DNA of 64,000 nucleotides from Papiliotrema nemorosa (GCA_032158125.1 JASKOT010000033.1:141006-205005), one strand, 5' to 3'. Shown: positions 22,697 through 39,734, numbered from the stretch's first letter. Numbers and translations: made by a program. Notes: generated by a model not told the origin, from the letters alone.

Positions 22697-23973
22697 CTAC
22701 TCGGCATCCAAAGGACAGGTCTCGGCTTGATCGTCAACCTGGATCCCACCTCGTTTCGGATGATTGCTATCTACAAATGGTCGCTGCCATCCGCCTTCAG
22801 ACTCAGGGGTAGCTAGCCACAGTCGCAACAGGTGACGACGAGGTTGAGGCGCTGGATAGTCGATGTATGCTGTCCGCGCATGGAAGACGTGCGCTGGGTG
22901 TTTAGCGATTGGCGTGTAATCTAGCTTTGACTCACTATCTGCGACGAATTGAATGTCCCCAACGTCCAAGATCATGTGTAGCGACAGCCTTTTAGCGGTC
23001 TGTTCGAGAACTTCGATTGCTTCCAGTTGTTCTCGCGAGTGACCGGGAATTAAGCCTGCCGCGACGTGTCGACCGATAGACTTCACAAAGTAGGGATCAT
23101 AGTGGGACAGAATCTTGCCGTCGAGAAAGTAAAACACCTAGCATTAGCCTCAAGCACCTCGTAGCTGTGACAGGTCTCACGGATTTCTGCACCCAGCCAT
23201 TCTGGCCCTTCGACACCTCGCCCTTGCGATCAAAGTACCAATTGGGCTGGACTAGCAGCTTGGCTACATCCGGTCGTTCCTTTTGTAAAGTGTTCCAAAG
23301 GTGATGTGCCGAGACTACATCCGACTCGCCGCCCTCTTTCGCCTTGTGAAGGCACAACAGACCGACGATATCGGCAGCGTCCGAATGGAAGAATTGCCTA
23401 GCGGCTGTACTGAATGTCAGTGTCACCCGCATCCGGCAACTCACGAGTAGATCCGGACCTTGTCAATCTGAGTGGGGTCGTTTCCCAGATCCTTAACATG
23501 TCCCAAGACGTGGCCCTTTCGGTTTTGGCTGAGAGTATTGCCAAACAAGGTGCCGATACCGAGGTAGATCGCAGCGGATTTCTCGATTGGCCATTGATCT
23601 GTAGGTAATCCCTTGATCAAAATAAACCCTTGACCATTCACGATTGTCTCCCTGATCGAGTTTAAAAAAGAAGAAACACCAGAGGGCAAGGGGAAAGTGT
23701 GCTGACATGAGCGGCGTTCAAAGGTGGACATACCTTGGTGATGAGAGTGATGGGCAAGTCCTGCTGAACAAATTGGTCGTAAGCCTGCTCCAGCTCCTTG
23801 ATGTGCTCCTCGGACCAAGCTTTAGTCCAGAGCCCTGGGCGTTCTCTGAACTCTTCTGCTCTCCAAACAGTGGGACCGGAGACCTCCCTGGGAAAATCGC
23901 CGTATGGCCTCACTAGGTCGAACAGGACATCGTGTTGTCCTTGGGACCTGACCTCGACTGGTTGTATAGTCAT
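22697..23973 (-). CDS. TauD/TfdA-family Fe(II)/2-oxoglutarate dioxygenase
   Basis: Predicted non-heme iron oxygenase that uses 2-oxoglutarate and O2 to hydroxylate a small acidic or sulfonated substrate; the substrate is unknown. Several exons. N-terminal TVWRAEEFRERPGLWTKAWS is followed by the family's conserved GFILIKGLPTDQWPIEKSAA. The iron ligands appear in order: FFHSDAADIVGLLCLHKAKE holds the HxD pair, and HVFHARTAYID holds the distal His. Arg residues in RRHLLRLWLATPE lie at the usual 2-oxoglutarate-binding site. The family block SDVVSAHHLWNTL is also present. Ends SNHPKRGGIQVDDQAETCPLDAE. The length (about 370 aa) fits fungal members. No neighbouring gene hints at sulfur or nitrogen catabolism. 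No signal peptide. Confidence 0.82.
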
Positions 23974-24613
23974 GTTGTTGGAGCTTGGGAGAGGAGAGCA
24001 CAGCCCGTCATTTGGGTCGACATGATATGCTCTCGCTTTGGGTGCTCAACAACGAGATCTGCGTGATATGAGGTGATTGGGATCTGGGTAAACGCAATCC
24101 TTGGGCGTCCTCGCCGCGGTTCAGCACGTGTTTATGACACATCGTGGCGACTTGCCTCTAGACAGCTGAAGTTAAGGACTGCTACTCGAGTCGTACATGG
24201 GGAGGAAGCCCCTTCCGGAGCATATGCACAAGAACATCTCCTAACGACTAAATGGTCACGTGACTGACTGGATCTGCCCCCCCTCCCCCCCCGCGGGTCT
24301 GTGTTTTGAGTGAGTAGTGAGTGTCTCAGGTTGCGGAGAGGAAGGCTGGTTCTTAAGAGCCCAAAGATGGCATTCTTCTGATTCACTCGATCAACACATA
24401 CCACCCACGCTTCTCTGGCAGGCTGTAACGACGCAGCTTCAAGCAGTGACGACCAGACACGACTTGGCTCACGAATTGTCCGCACGAGTACACGAAACAT
24501 ACCCCCTTGACGCGTGATCCATTCCCGGTCTCCCTCGCTCCCGTCCGTTCATCGCGAGCGTGTCTGCACTCGATCGGCCATCATTCCCTATTATCCACAC
24601 TTTGTATCAAGAG
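23974..24613. other. Divergent intergenic, 640 bp
   Basis: Separates the start codons of the dioxygenase and kinase genes. It contains a C-rich tract (CCCCCCCTCCCCCCCC, around 24277-24292), and short frames on both strands without support. It probably holds two promoters. Confidence 0.45.
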
Positions 24614-26569
<1,956 letters not shown>

Positions 26570-26624
26570 GTTGTCATTATACATGCATGCGTTATGATCG
26601 TTCCGACTTGTGATAAGTTGATAA

Positions 26625-27553
26625 TTACGCGGCTGAGGCACGAGATGTGACTGTGTTGCTCGACTTGGCGTCTGGGCTAAAGTAATCTTCCTCGGAGAAG
26701 ATGGTCCGAGGAGGTGTAGCAGGGCGCGGTATACGATGCAAGAGACCGTATCTGATCCATCAGCTTTGAAGGCCACGAGAGGAAAACGAACCCGATCCCG
26801 CAACCGATCAAACCTTCTCCTCCCCATTGTCTCGTCGGATACAGGATGACCTCGCGGAGATTACTACATGTCAGCGAGTGACAACCACATGGGAGTGGAC
26901 ATACTCTAAATCAGAGTTGTATACAAACAGTCTTAATGGTTTATCCACATGCGACTCGACCAGTGTGTAAAAGTCATTCTCCGAATGTAAAGGACCTCCC
27001 GACCAAGCCAGCACAAAGTCTCCCCACGGTACCAGGCCTATCCCATCAGCGTCTGTCAAAGTTTCAGAGAAAGAGCCAAAGCAGACCCACCTGCCATCTC
27101 CGCTGGGCTGCCTTCTAAAACGTCCAGAACGTGGTATACACTCTCCAGGGCATGGGCGGGGTTGCAAACTCGTAGCGAAAGTCCTAGAGATGGTGTTTTC
27201 AGGTTCTCTGTCCAGCTCCTCGAGGGAGATAGGGGCACATCTAGATACTCAGCCATGATCACACGAGGCGGATTCAAGACATGAATCAGGCTCGACTGAC
27301 CTCGTATCCTTTGAGATTTGGCATTGTACACCTTCAAGACGACCTTTCCACCTTCATTATCTGCTAATATCTTGCCCAGTGCCTCTGTACTCAGGGACTG
27401 CTGAGAGTCGGCAGAAGCAGAGTCCAAGCCGACGAGGTAGTCGAAAAAGGGTTCCAGAATGCCGTAGGAAGGAGAGTTTTCGGCTGTACGCAGGACATGA
27501 AGCGCTAGATCCGGCAACGACGACGGGAGTGAGATTGATGGACTTTGTCCCAT
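26625..27553 (-). CDS. GRH1: Golgi reassembly-stacking protein (GRASP/Grh1)
   Basis: Peripheral Golgi/ER-exit-site protein with two PDZ-like GRASP domains, used in membrane tethering and unconventional secretion. The ATG at 27553 gives MGQSPSISLPSS, with Gly2 placed for N-myristoylation as in GRASP65. This is why I prefer it to upstream in-frame codons. The first PDZ-like block runs LHVLRTAENSPSYGILEPFF to GKVVLKVYNAKSQRIR. The second runs GLSLRVCNPAHALESVYHVL to GIGLVPWGDFVLAWSGGPL. The landmark WGGEGLIGCGIG is followed, across a 45-nt intron, by YGLLHRIPRPATPPR. That is the conserved GCGIGYGYLHRIP, and it confirms the splice. The short Ser/Thr-rich tail (EEDYFSPDAKSSN) ends at 26625. An in-frame ORF lies directly upstream and is listed separately. 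Confidence 0.9.
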
Positions 27554-27565
27554 GGTAGAACGCAC

Positions 27566-27787
27566 TCAATACCTCGGTATCAAAAGCTTGCCCGCTGGAT
27601 TCTGAGGAGACCCAGTGTTGAGACGAATGCAATCACAAGAGGCCGTCAGTCTTTCGAGGAGTTTGAAGTCGTTGGGCTCGACGCGACCAGGGATGGTTTT
27701 GGTGGCAAAAAGATCAACCAGCACGCATTGAACCATCCACCTGGCAAACGATGAGCGATGCAGACGTTTCGGATCAAGAGTCATCAT
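27566..27787 (-). CDS. 73-codon ORF in the 5' leader of GRH1
   Basis: Begins MMTLDPKRLHRSSFARWM at 27787 and ends IPRY followed by TGA at 27568-27566. That is 12 nt before the GRASP ATG and in the same reading frame. It starts only 44 nt after the stop of the upstream beta-COP gene on the same strand. It could be an upstream ORF, a microprotein gene in a two-cistron transcript, or an N-terminal extension joined by read-through or alternative splicing. I recognise no family. Its composition (Leu, Arg, Cys, Asp, one hydrophobic run MVQCVLVDLFA) looks protein-like, but chance cannot be excluded at this length. Confidence 0.4.
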   Translation of the reverse strand: MMTLDPKRLHRSSFARWMVQCVLVDLFATKTIPGRVEPNDFKLLERLTASCDCIRLNTGSPQNPAGKLLIPRY

Positions 27788-27831
27788 GATATCATAACGT
27801 TCTGCTGTCCGAGATGTACGCCCTATCTACT

Positions 27832-30800
27832 CTAAGCCTTTGTCGCCTTCTGACTAATGGTGATCTTGTCACCAAGTGACAGCGCAATACCTTGCGTCTT
27901 TGATCGGATCCTAACGTGGCCCGTGATCGATCCATCTTCCGACTTTTCCAAGCTACAGTTGGCCAGAGCATCTTCTCCAAACAACGACTTGGCAGCCAAG
28001 TTAGCACTGAGAAAATCGCAGTCACCCGATAGTGCAGAGTCGCCCGTAAGACACAACATGTTTGTGTTTTTGATGAGCAAGTCGAGGTATTGTCGGAGGT
28101 CTTTTACGCCAGTGTTGACAGCAACCTTGTTCTCCCATTCAAACTGCATGGTCAGTATACGGCGCAAAGTCTTGATTCATTGTGCTCACTTCGGTCCAGA
28201 ATGATCGGTACTGCTCGTCAGCCGAGTCTCCACAATGTCAACTCACCTGAGCTTCGGTCAGGTAGTTGGGCCGAATAAAGTCCAGAATCTCGATATGAAG
28301 GTCGTTCATGACAATATTGACGCTAGCGTCTGATGCGCCTTGTTTGTCATAATTGATGGTACCAAAGATCACACCGGTCTCTGTCGAACTGACTTTGATA
28401 GTCGCCGTGACATTGTGGAAGCCATGCGGTGCAAGCGTGTGCGCAGCTGGTCGCTCGACGAGCTTGAGATCGCCCAGACAAGCGATATCGACTGTCAGAT
28501 TCTGCAGCGTCTCGGTGGTTTGGTTGACAATGAGTATATCTAACGTCAACAGAATTTACGGGGTCGACGCACCAAGCACAATGTCGAATTGCTGGATCGT
28601 GACGACTGCTTCGGCGTAGACTGCGTCCGAGAAACCGGTCAATTGCGTTATCCTGGACAGTTTCGAGACAAAGTCGTCTTGGACAGCTGCAGACCCTGTC
28701 GCTCGTACAAGATCCATGTCAAACTATAGTCAGTGAAATCCAAACCTCTGCTCACGTCGTCTGAATCTCCACCTGCAGTCTTCTTTGATAGCTGTCGGAA
28801 GGAGATTAGATCGTCGGCTTGGACAATATGGGCCTTGTCCTCCTTTTCCTTCTTCGCCGAAGCCTTCTTCTCCTCGGCTCTGACCATCGTGCTGTATGCA
28901 GCTTTCGTATCCTTCAAAAAGACATCATTCATCACGTTGGAGGTTTGCAACTCTGCCAGCGTCTCGATGCAGTTCATGATTCGTTCTTGCGAGTCCTCAT
29001 CGATAGGTACGGCTGAGAATTTTGATTGACCGACTCGAATGATAGAAGTCATCATCAGGATAGCCTCTGCTCGGACCGAGTTGGCACTATCCTCCGAGGC
29101 AGCTTCGACATAGCGCAAGACGAGCTTGGTCAAGGTGGCAGCAAGCACGGAGCCGGTGAAGAAGTCTCCACCAAGAATGAGAGCTCGTAGAGGTGGTTTG
29201 CTTGCTGCTCGCACCTTTTCGAGTCGAGCAGCATCGGCAGCCGACGAGAAGACTGTTTCTGTAGCGTATGTACCGTCGGCAAGGACTCGGGTCGTGGTCA
29301 CCGCTTTCGGTTGATCTGGCTGCTTCTCGGCAGCAGTCTCATCGGCAGCTTCTGCTTCATCGAGCAAGCGCTATGATCAGTTCGAATTGGCAAACGCAGC
29401 CTCACCTGCTCCGAGGCCAAGATGGGAATTTCTCCGAGCACTTTGCGAATTTCTAACAGTGCTCTTTTGATGTCGGCTGCGCCCGTACAATATTCTCCTA
29501 CAATCCACAAAGCACCTCGGAAGACCTTGCCGCTCTTGATCTCGCCAAATGTCGAGATGAGCTTTTCCGTAATGGCCGGGCGGAGGTCTGGGAACTTCTC
29601 CACGACTTCTCGTACAAAGGCAATGACGTCGACCGCAGAGGGATTGTTCGAGTCGCCAAGGAAGTCCATCAGGACGTAGACCACGTTGGCCGCAACTTCG
29701 GAGAATTTGATGGCACACGAATGAATGGATTGAATCAGCAATTGGCGGTACTCCAGGTTCTGCGGTGAGCGGATCATTTTGTTAGAGACTTACCTTGTCG
29801 AATTCTTGATCCATGGTGCCTTGCAGCTGCTTTTTCAAGAAGAGCACCACATCCTCTACATTCCTACTGGACACCATCTCGAGGGCGATACCGATGGCTC
29901 TTCGCTTGACCTCCATATCTGGGCTGTTGAGTACCTTGAGAATGTCCATGACCATTCCGTCCAGGACATGCTCGTGTTTTGATCGCAATACGTCGAATCG
30001 ATCCAGGACAATGAGCTTGACATTGTTGTCCGACTCTTTGACTATGAGCTCCGCAAATGCGGCGGCGGCGGCTATGGTCAGCACAAAGCCTCTAGAATGA
30101 CTCACCCTTGACAGCAGCCGGGTTTTGGGTCAAGGTGGTCAAGCTAGTGGCAGCCTCGTATTTCACCGCATTGGAAGGAGCGTTGAGCAGCTCAAAGATG
30201 CACCTGATCCATTTGGCCTGCAATGTCAGCTGCAGACCGAGGCTGGCAGCTCACCCGATGACCACCCTCGGACTTGGCTTCCTTTCGCACCAACTCGATC
30301 ACAGCCATTTGCATGAGTTCGTCCATGCCGCCAATCTGGTCAAAGTTGTTGAGCAGGTATCTGACTGCGGTCGGTTGAGAGATGTTGCACAGAGCCACAA
30401 AGGCATTTCGTTTGCAGGTAGAGTCGGATTCCTGCCATCAGCGTTGAGTTTTATATGGCCGGCTTACAGCAGCGAGAAAGGTGTCTAGCAGCTCGGGCGC
30501 ATCGGGGATGAGATGTTCGTGGTCTTGATAGATTGAATACGCCGCAAAGACGGCGTTCTTTCTGACAAAAGAGTGTCGGTGCTCCAGGCAAGATCTGACG
30601 GTAGGAACGAGTGGTTCAAGCAATTCAGCTTCTCGGATCTTTTGCAAGAACCTCAATGTCGCGCCTCGAATGTACTCGTTGGGATGTTGCTAAGGTAAGT
30701 TTAGGTGACACTGTGAGCCGTACCAGATCATTTCTTATAGCATTACTGAACGTTAGCTGTAACCTTCCCCGATAAGCGCAGTCTCACCAGACCAAGATCA

Positions 30801-31160
30801 TCTCCTGCTTCAACTTGCCGGCGTCATCAAGTTTTGGGCAAATCCTGGTGGTTGAGCATTTCTCGGGAAGCAGACTCACTCCCAATAAAAGTGCAACATC
30901 TTCTTGATCTGCTTGTTCTTGGAAGGCAAGACATATTGAATGATCGGCATGAGCAGGGTGGGCTGAACAGTCAACGAGCTGCACATGACGAGTCGACTCA
31001 CATGTGATTGGCCATTGAGAGTGCCGACGATGATCCTCCGCATAGTCTCCAGCTTGACCTCGTCAGTACCCTTTTGCAATGCATTGCGGAGCTCTTGAGA
31101 CGAAGGTGCATCGAGAAGGTCATCGTGGACAATGGTGTAGCATGTCGAGGAGGGGTTCAT
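27832..31160 (-). CDS. SEC26: Coatomer beta subunit (beta-COP)
   Basis: Large COPI coat subunit for retrograde Golgi-to-ER transport. Start [14 protein letters not shown] at 31160. HEAT-like solenoid exons follow: [78 protein letters not shown] and [20 protein letters not shown]. These match the N-terminal adaptin-type repeat of beta-COP almost continuously. Next come a Lys/Glu-rich linker ([16 protein letters not shown]) and the C-terminal appendage ([60 protein letters not shown]). About ten short introns. Length is near the usual 950-970 aa. It is divergent from ATP synthase subunit e. Confidence 0.95.
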
Positions 31161-31567
31161 GTTCGGCGCGTTGGTTGGGCTATCCGATACTGCCAGCTGA
31201 TCCCGATGATAGGTTCCTCCCTGTATCTGCCGAGTGCACAGCGAGGACTGTCGTTGAGCGGTATAGAGATGGTGTGGGAGGTATATAGGAGAGGTAGCAG
31301 CGATACGCGTCCAGCGTGGAACGAGGGGGGTGCCACTATGACGGGGAAATCCGGGAAAATGCCACCTTGGGCCCTCACCTTCCCCCCATTCCCTTCCGGT
31401 CCCATCTCGAGTCTATAGTCGCTCTACCTATACCTTGAAAGCACAACTCCTTCATCCTCACGACTCCCCGCCGTCATTTCCCAGTCGAGTAGCTTTATCC
31501 TCGGCGGTCTTCTTTTCCTCTTCAAAAGTCACCCTTCCTCGACCAATAGGACCCCTATCCGCGAAAA
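31161..31567. promoter_or_regulatory. Divergent promoter region, SEC26 / ATP synthase e
   Basis: The 407 bp between the two start codons. Minus-strand and plus-strand frames here are short and unsupported. No TATA box or named site is evident. The last 100 bp before the subunit e gene are pyrimidine-rich, typical of a fungal 5' leader. Confidence 0.45.
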
Positions 31568-32408
31568 ATGGCTTCCGCTACTAGAAATGTCAGTCGCATG
31601 TTATCTTGATTGGTCACGTCCTGTCGAAAGCCTGAGGCGGAAGGCGGGCTAGTCAGAGGTCTCATGCTGACTTTTAGGTCGTTCGATGGAGTGCCTTGAT
31701 CTTTGGTGTCGGTTACGGTGTGGTCCACCAAACAACACTGCAGACGAGCTACGACGCCGCAAAGGCAAGTCATGCGAGCCTGATGATGCGCAGAAGTCGA
31801 CAAGCTGACCTTGATTCTCTCCTACTTGCTCTACTGGATCACCGACCTGCCTCGACCCTGAAATTTCGAATCGGAACGACCATACCTTGCTGTATACAAT
31901 TGGCGTGGAAATCAACACTATAGGTCAAGAAGCAACAAGCTCATCGGGCGCATCTCATTGAGCAAGCCAGGGAGGCGTACGCGGCGAAGAAGCTGGCGGA
32001 GAAGAGTGGAGCTGGTTCATGTGAGTGTCTTGCAGTTCTGGCAGGAGAAGGGCGGGTTTCGTACATGGGAGGCGTGGCTCCGAGAATATCAGCTTGAATG
32101 GTCACTCGAGCCGCGAGGGAAAGAACGTCTCGCTGTGAGAGATGCCGGTCAGGTCAACCGCGAGGGGTTTGGATCCGGTGCAAAGGCGTGAAGATAGAGG
32201 CAGAGGTGCGAGCGCTTGGGGAAGGGTTGGCTGTGCCAAGCTACCTCTGTGCCGGACGGGGCGCAGTGGCCTTCACCCCTCCCTCCCGCCAAGATGATAC
32301 GGACGGCTATGCTCGTAAGGTTATGGCTGACCTGCAGTGATCACCGACCCAGAGGACCCCAAGTTTGATCTGGAAAAATTGGTCGAGTCGTGGACCAAAT
32401 CATCATAA
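31568..32408 (+). CDS. TIM11: Mitochondrial ATP synthase subunit e
   Basis: Small inner-membrane subunit that promotes dimerisation of F1Fo-ATP synthase and cristae shaping. Four exons encode a protein of about 90 aa: MASATRN / VVRWSALIFGVGYGVVHQTT through YDAAK / VKKQQAHRAHLIEQAREAYA through SGAGS / LITDPEDPKFDLEKLVESWT, ending KSS. The single membrane helix carries the GxGxG motif (FGVGYGV) needed for dimerisation, followed by a coiled-coil-like stretch. Intron 2 (31765-31923, 159 nt) appears to use a GC donor (AAAG|GCAAGT). Intron 3 is about 310 nt, far longer than the local norm. Exon boundaries follow protein continuity. Confidence 0.85.
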
Positions 32409-32646
32409 GCAGGATAGAACATTTCCTCTTTCATGCATCATATCCCGGGCAATAAGTTGCGATATCGAGACGATACCGAGTCCCTATGCATCGATTGTAT
32501 CTGTATAAGTGCTATGCCGGTTCCAGTCACTCTTCACATGTCACGTGACTAGCGACATGAATCAGACGCGTCTCTTCCCTCACCTCGCTCCAGTGTCGTT
32601 CTCAATCGTCCCCTGTGTGACCAAACCTCGCCCCATCTGCATCAGC

Positions 32647-34229
<1,583 letters not shown>

Positions 34230-34239
34230 TGGCATGCAT

Positions 34240-35045
<806 letters not shown>

Positions 35046-35155
35046 GGTTGGGCGTGTTGCGATCACCTTGGGCCTCGGTGGGCCCAGGTGAGAGGTAAAG
35101 TGTGGATCAAGCAGTAGTTGGGAATGCCGGAATTTTGTTGTTTTTCCATCGCGTC

Positions 35156-36256
35156 ATGACCATCCTGGACCTTGTACCGCTCACACCCGAGGTGGGCGGA
35201 TTCTACAATGCAGTACTGATGATAGTCGGTTCCAGAGGCTGGGTCGGATGCATTTGCGCGGTTTCTGGATGGATACTTTGAGCTCGGTCAGAGACTCGCC
35301 GAGTCTATGAAGTGGGTCATTGAGTGATCCGGGCTGATGGGAGCTCTTGGCTCAAGCACTCGACCAAGATTAATGGAACGGTTCAAATGGTCAACCTGAC
35401 CTCGGCATCTTCCATGACACAGGCAAGACGGGCTCTGAGAAACGGCGTGCTGATGATAGATACGCAAAGACCTCGGGATCAAGGAATACTGGTGTGGACG
35501 TGTATCGCATCACACCGAGCAGAGTGTTAATGCTTTGCTCGAGCAACCGTCTGGACCTCTTGACAAGGCCAAGCAGCTTATCAGACGGGCCTCTGAGCAT
35601 CAAGTCAAGGCAGAGAGCACCGAGGTGGACAGGCAAGCGGCGATGATGAAGCAAACGCCGAGGGGTCTGTATGAGCGATTTAGACGGGGTCTGTTGGAGT
35701 ACCATTCGGAGGTAGGTAAAGAGTAGATCAAAACTGACGACAGAATGAGAGGCAATACATTGAATCGTGCCGAGAAACATCCTGTTTGCAGGTGTTTCAA
35801 CCTCATGTCGCAGAAGTCTGGCGATTGACCTATGTGACACCACCTCCTACCAGTCCTAGAACCTTTGTCGTCTTGCTCCTATCTCGAGAGCTCAACTCGA
35901 CACCAGGACAGCGCTCCTTCATGAACAGTAGGTTGCCCGATGAGCGATCCCTGATGACAGTCTCGATTCCCTTTGCCCATCCCGATTGTCCGGAAAAGCA
36001 AGGTGCCGAAAAGTCTAGAGTCAGGGGGAAATATGTCTCTGTCGAGCGAGTATGTGAGGTTCAAGGGGGAGGTGTAGAGTGGAGAATGGCGACGAGCAGC
36101 GATGCTGGAGGAAATATACCACGATTCATCACCAATCAATCGCTGCCTGGGTCCATCTCGGAAGACGTTCCTTCTTTCTTGAAATGGGCCATGAACAGGT
36201 GGCCCGAGGAGTCGGACGCTGCGGGGGATAGGAGTGATGCCGTGGTTGATACATAG
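35156..36256 (+). CDS. DUF3074 START-like domain protein
   Basis: Predicted soluble lipid- or ligand-binding protein with a START/Bet v1-type fold; the function is unknown. The first exon reads MTILDLVPLTPEVGGFYNAV. Splicing in the next 300 bp is only partly resolved; the best path gives SSWLKHSTKINGTVQM joined to IRKDLGIKEYWCGRVSHH. From 35530 it is clear: QTPRGLYERFRRGLLEYHSE, then VAEVWRLTYVTPPPTSPRTF, VSIPFAHPDCPEKQ, VRGKYVSVERVCEVQGGGVE and WRMATSSDAGGNIPRFITNQ, ending in SEDVPSFLKWAMNRWPEE. The blocks RGxYxSVERV, W(R/V)MATxSDAGGN(I/L)P and DVPxFLxW are the DUF3074 signatures. The length of about 310 aa fits the fungal family. Confidence 0.75.
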
Positions 36257-36327
36257 TATGAGACTACAACGAGGTAGATGCGGAAAGGCACTGTTGTCAG
36301 CGTGAGCCATGGAGGATCACTTGCAGT

Positions 36328-36600
36328 TCAATTGTCACTATCGCTATCACTGTTATAGCTCTGCATCATCCGGGCAATCTTTCCCTGTCCAAAGGCTACC
36401 TTGCCAGGATCCTCCTTGGTCTTTTCTCGATCTCCAATCGCGTCCTTCCATTCGGTGAGTATGGCGTTCAACTTGGCTTGAGCGAGACGGAGCGCTCCTG
36501 AATCGTTGGGTTGGGATGGAAAAGACAGAGTGTCAGAGACTGGCACCGAAGTGGTGACACCAGAAGGCGGGTGCAAGGTATAGGTGACGGTGATGGACAT
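36328..36600 (-). CDS. Small acidic-tailed protein, possible Gon7-like KEOPS subunit
   Basis: Single-exon 90-aa protein, MSITVTYTLHPPSGVTTSVP at the start and YNSDSDSDN at the end. The layout is a short beta-rich start with a Pro-Ser-Gly turn, one helix (LRLAQAKLNAILTEWKDAIG), and an acidic tail. It resembles fungal Gon7, the small disordered subunit of the EKC/KEOPS tRNA t6A complex. The match is weak and by overall shape only. The gene is probably real: it is one clean ORF tucked between two genes, with its ATG 45 bp from the divergent MetAP2 ATG. Confidence 0.5.
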   Translation of the reverse strand: MSITVTYTLHPPSGVTTSVPVSDTLSFPSQPNDSGALRLAQAKLNAILTEWKDAIGDREKTKEDPGKVAFGQGKIARMMQSYNSDSDSDN

Positions 36601-36645
36601 GACGGTAAAGTTGCAACATTTTTGTCATTCAACATTTCATCCGTA
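36601..36645. promoter_or_regulatory. 45-bp divergent start-to-start spacer
   Basis: Only 45 bp separate the start codons of the Gon7-like gene and MetAP2. It is AT-rich (around 36610-36640) compared with its surroundings. Promoter elements or leaders of each gene must be extremely short or overlap the other gene. Confidence 0.5.
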
Positions 36646-38047
<1,402 letters not shown>

Positions 38048-38051
<4 letters not shown>

Positions 38052-38851
38052 AATCCAAACATGTATCCCAGCATTAACAAAACGCAGAATGCCACGACGC
38101 AGGCGACGATGATCGAGTCTCGCCGGCGTCGGGATCGGATCATGGTGATGAGTGAATTGATACCCGGCATCTGGTTGAGGACCCCGCCCATTCGCGTTTC
38201 AATGGACGAGAGGAGGGATCGCTGTTGGGAAAAGTCTTCTCGCGTCGCGTATGCTTGGCTGGATGTGAGCCGTGAGAGTATGCTGGACCTACTTGAGCGT
38301 TTCATCCATCATGCGGTGACTGCTGTCTATCCTCCCTCGATCTTGCAACAAAGCGTCTGTTTGTGACGACTTGTAGTCGCTTCCGTCAGCAACGTACGAT
38401 GTTCACCCACTCGATCTCTTTTCGCACCGATCCCAGGAGATTGGTGCGCTGAATTGCTTGATCCACATTGGTCTGGCATGAGCAGGGTCATGATAAGATC
38501 TCACCCTTGCCCGCAGAAAGTCTCTCCTATAATCATCGAGGTTATCTCGATGTCGTTGCGCCGCATGTTGCATAGACGTCGAAGGAGGTTGAGAAGGAGA
38601 GTTGATCAAGGTCATCAGGTCGTCTATGGCTTGTTCGAGCTAGGATTAGCGAGACACAGAAGGAAGAGTACCTTGGCGAGTAGCTCTTCAATCTCCTCTT
38701 CGACCAATTTGTACCCGCCCTGACCATCCTCTGTGCTGGGTCCACCTGGGCCGCGAGATATCGTGTTGGCGATCCGAGAATAGGTGGCCAGCTTTGCATC
38801 AAGGGCCGTCTCGAGTGCTCTTGCGTGTCTTCGAGCGTTATCCCAGGACAT
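38048..38851 (-). CDS. GOS1: Golgi SNARE Gos1/GOSR1 (GS28)
   Basis: Qb-SNARE for intra-Golgi and endosome-to-Golgi fusion. Starts MSWDNARRHARALETALDAK at 38851, matching the GOSR1 N-terminal helix. KLVEEEIEELLAK and QHAAQRHRDNLDDYRRDFLR are the conserved regulatory segments. The SNARE helix runs TREDFSQQRSLLSSIETRMG through LNQMPGINSLITMIRSRRRR, and the membrane anchor is DSIIVACVVAFCVLLMLGYM, ending FGF. A single C-terminal helix makes it tail-anchored. Several short introns. The TAA stop (minus strand, 38050-38048) shares bases with the MetAP2 stop. Confidence 0.9.
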
Positions 38852-38924
38852 GGTGTGAAGGTTGAAAAGGTAGATGACGCGTGGAAGTGATTTCCTTGTT
38901 GCTTTGTCTCTCTCTCTCTCTCAT

Positions 38925-39734
38925 ATGTGGATACTATACCCGTTGCTTCTCGCTTCTTATGCTCGCGCGACGGCTCTGACAGCGGTACTGGGCAGCAATG
39001 CCAAGTCGTGCTACTATGCAGACGTCGATGGAGTCGGCGAAAAGATTGGTGAGAGAGCAAGGTGGATAACGCTGATCTTCCAGGTTTCTACTTTGCTGTT
39101 CAATCTGGAGGCTCTTTTGACGTCGACTTCGTGGTCATGGATCCAGACGACAAGGTCCTGCTAGAGGGCGTAAATGAGAGGCAGGGTGACTATATCTTTA
39201 CAGCCAACAAGGTGAGACTCTCACCAGGTCGAGCTGACCATAGATTGGAGAATACTCATTTTGCTTTGAGAACGATGCCATGTCGGACAAGCTGTTGGAT
39301 TTTGAGTGGGTATCATTGCTTGTGAGGTCTAATAGTAGCATCATGGTGGAATCTGAGCCTCGTCGGCAGCTATCGTCGCAGCAACAACCTCTCAAAGAGC
39401 ACACATCGACCCTCGAGGAGAGCACGTATAAACTCAATGGCCTGTTTACGAGCATCACGAGGATACAAAAATAGTGAGCTCCCCTTGCTGAACCCGCTAA
39501 GGCAGCTTTCACACACGTCATCATCGAAATTACTCGACCGTCTTATCGACGCAGAGCAGGATCTTCTGGTTTACCGTGTTGGAGAGCGCTGTCATCATTG
39601 GCATGGCATTGTGAGTCGTACGAGGAGAGGGAGCTGATTGCCAGTGTGCAAATATGGATACTGAAGACCTTTTTCGCTGGCGGAAAGTGGGTCTCTTTCA
39701 TGACGACGCTAACAACAGACGTTTCCGAGTCTAA
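38925..39734 (+). CDS. p24 family (emp24/gp25L) cargo receptor
   Basis: Type I membrane protein cycling between ER and Golgi in COPII/COPI vesicles. Signal peptide MWILYPLLLASYARATAL, then the GOLD domain: KSCYYADVDGVGEKIG, FYFAVQSGGSFDVDFVVMDP, GEYSFCFENDAMSDKLLDFE. The two Cys (SCYY and SFCFE) form the family disulfide. A coiled coil follows (LKEHTSTLEESTYKLNGLFT, then ITRIQKYFHTR) and a C-terminal helix with the QIWILKTFF end. Splicing the last 32-nt intron (39687-39718) gives a short cytosolic tail GGKRFRV and a TAA stop at 39732-39734. Without that splice the frame runs on for about 20 more codons. It resembles Erp-type p24 proteins. A (TC)n tract lies directly before the ATG. Confidence 0.85.

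Noticed and set aside
38905..38924. (TC)n tract as a transposon or telomere-like repeat
   Set aside because: A short CT tract directly before a start codon is common in fungal leaders; no flanking duplications or longer repeat.
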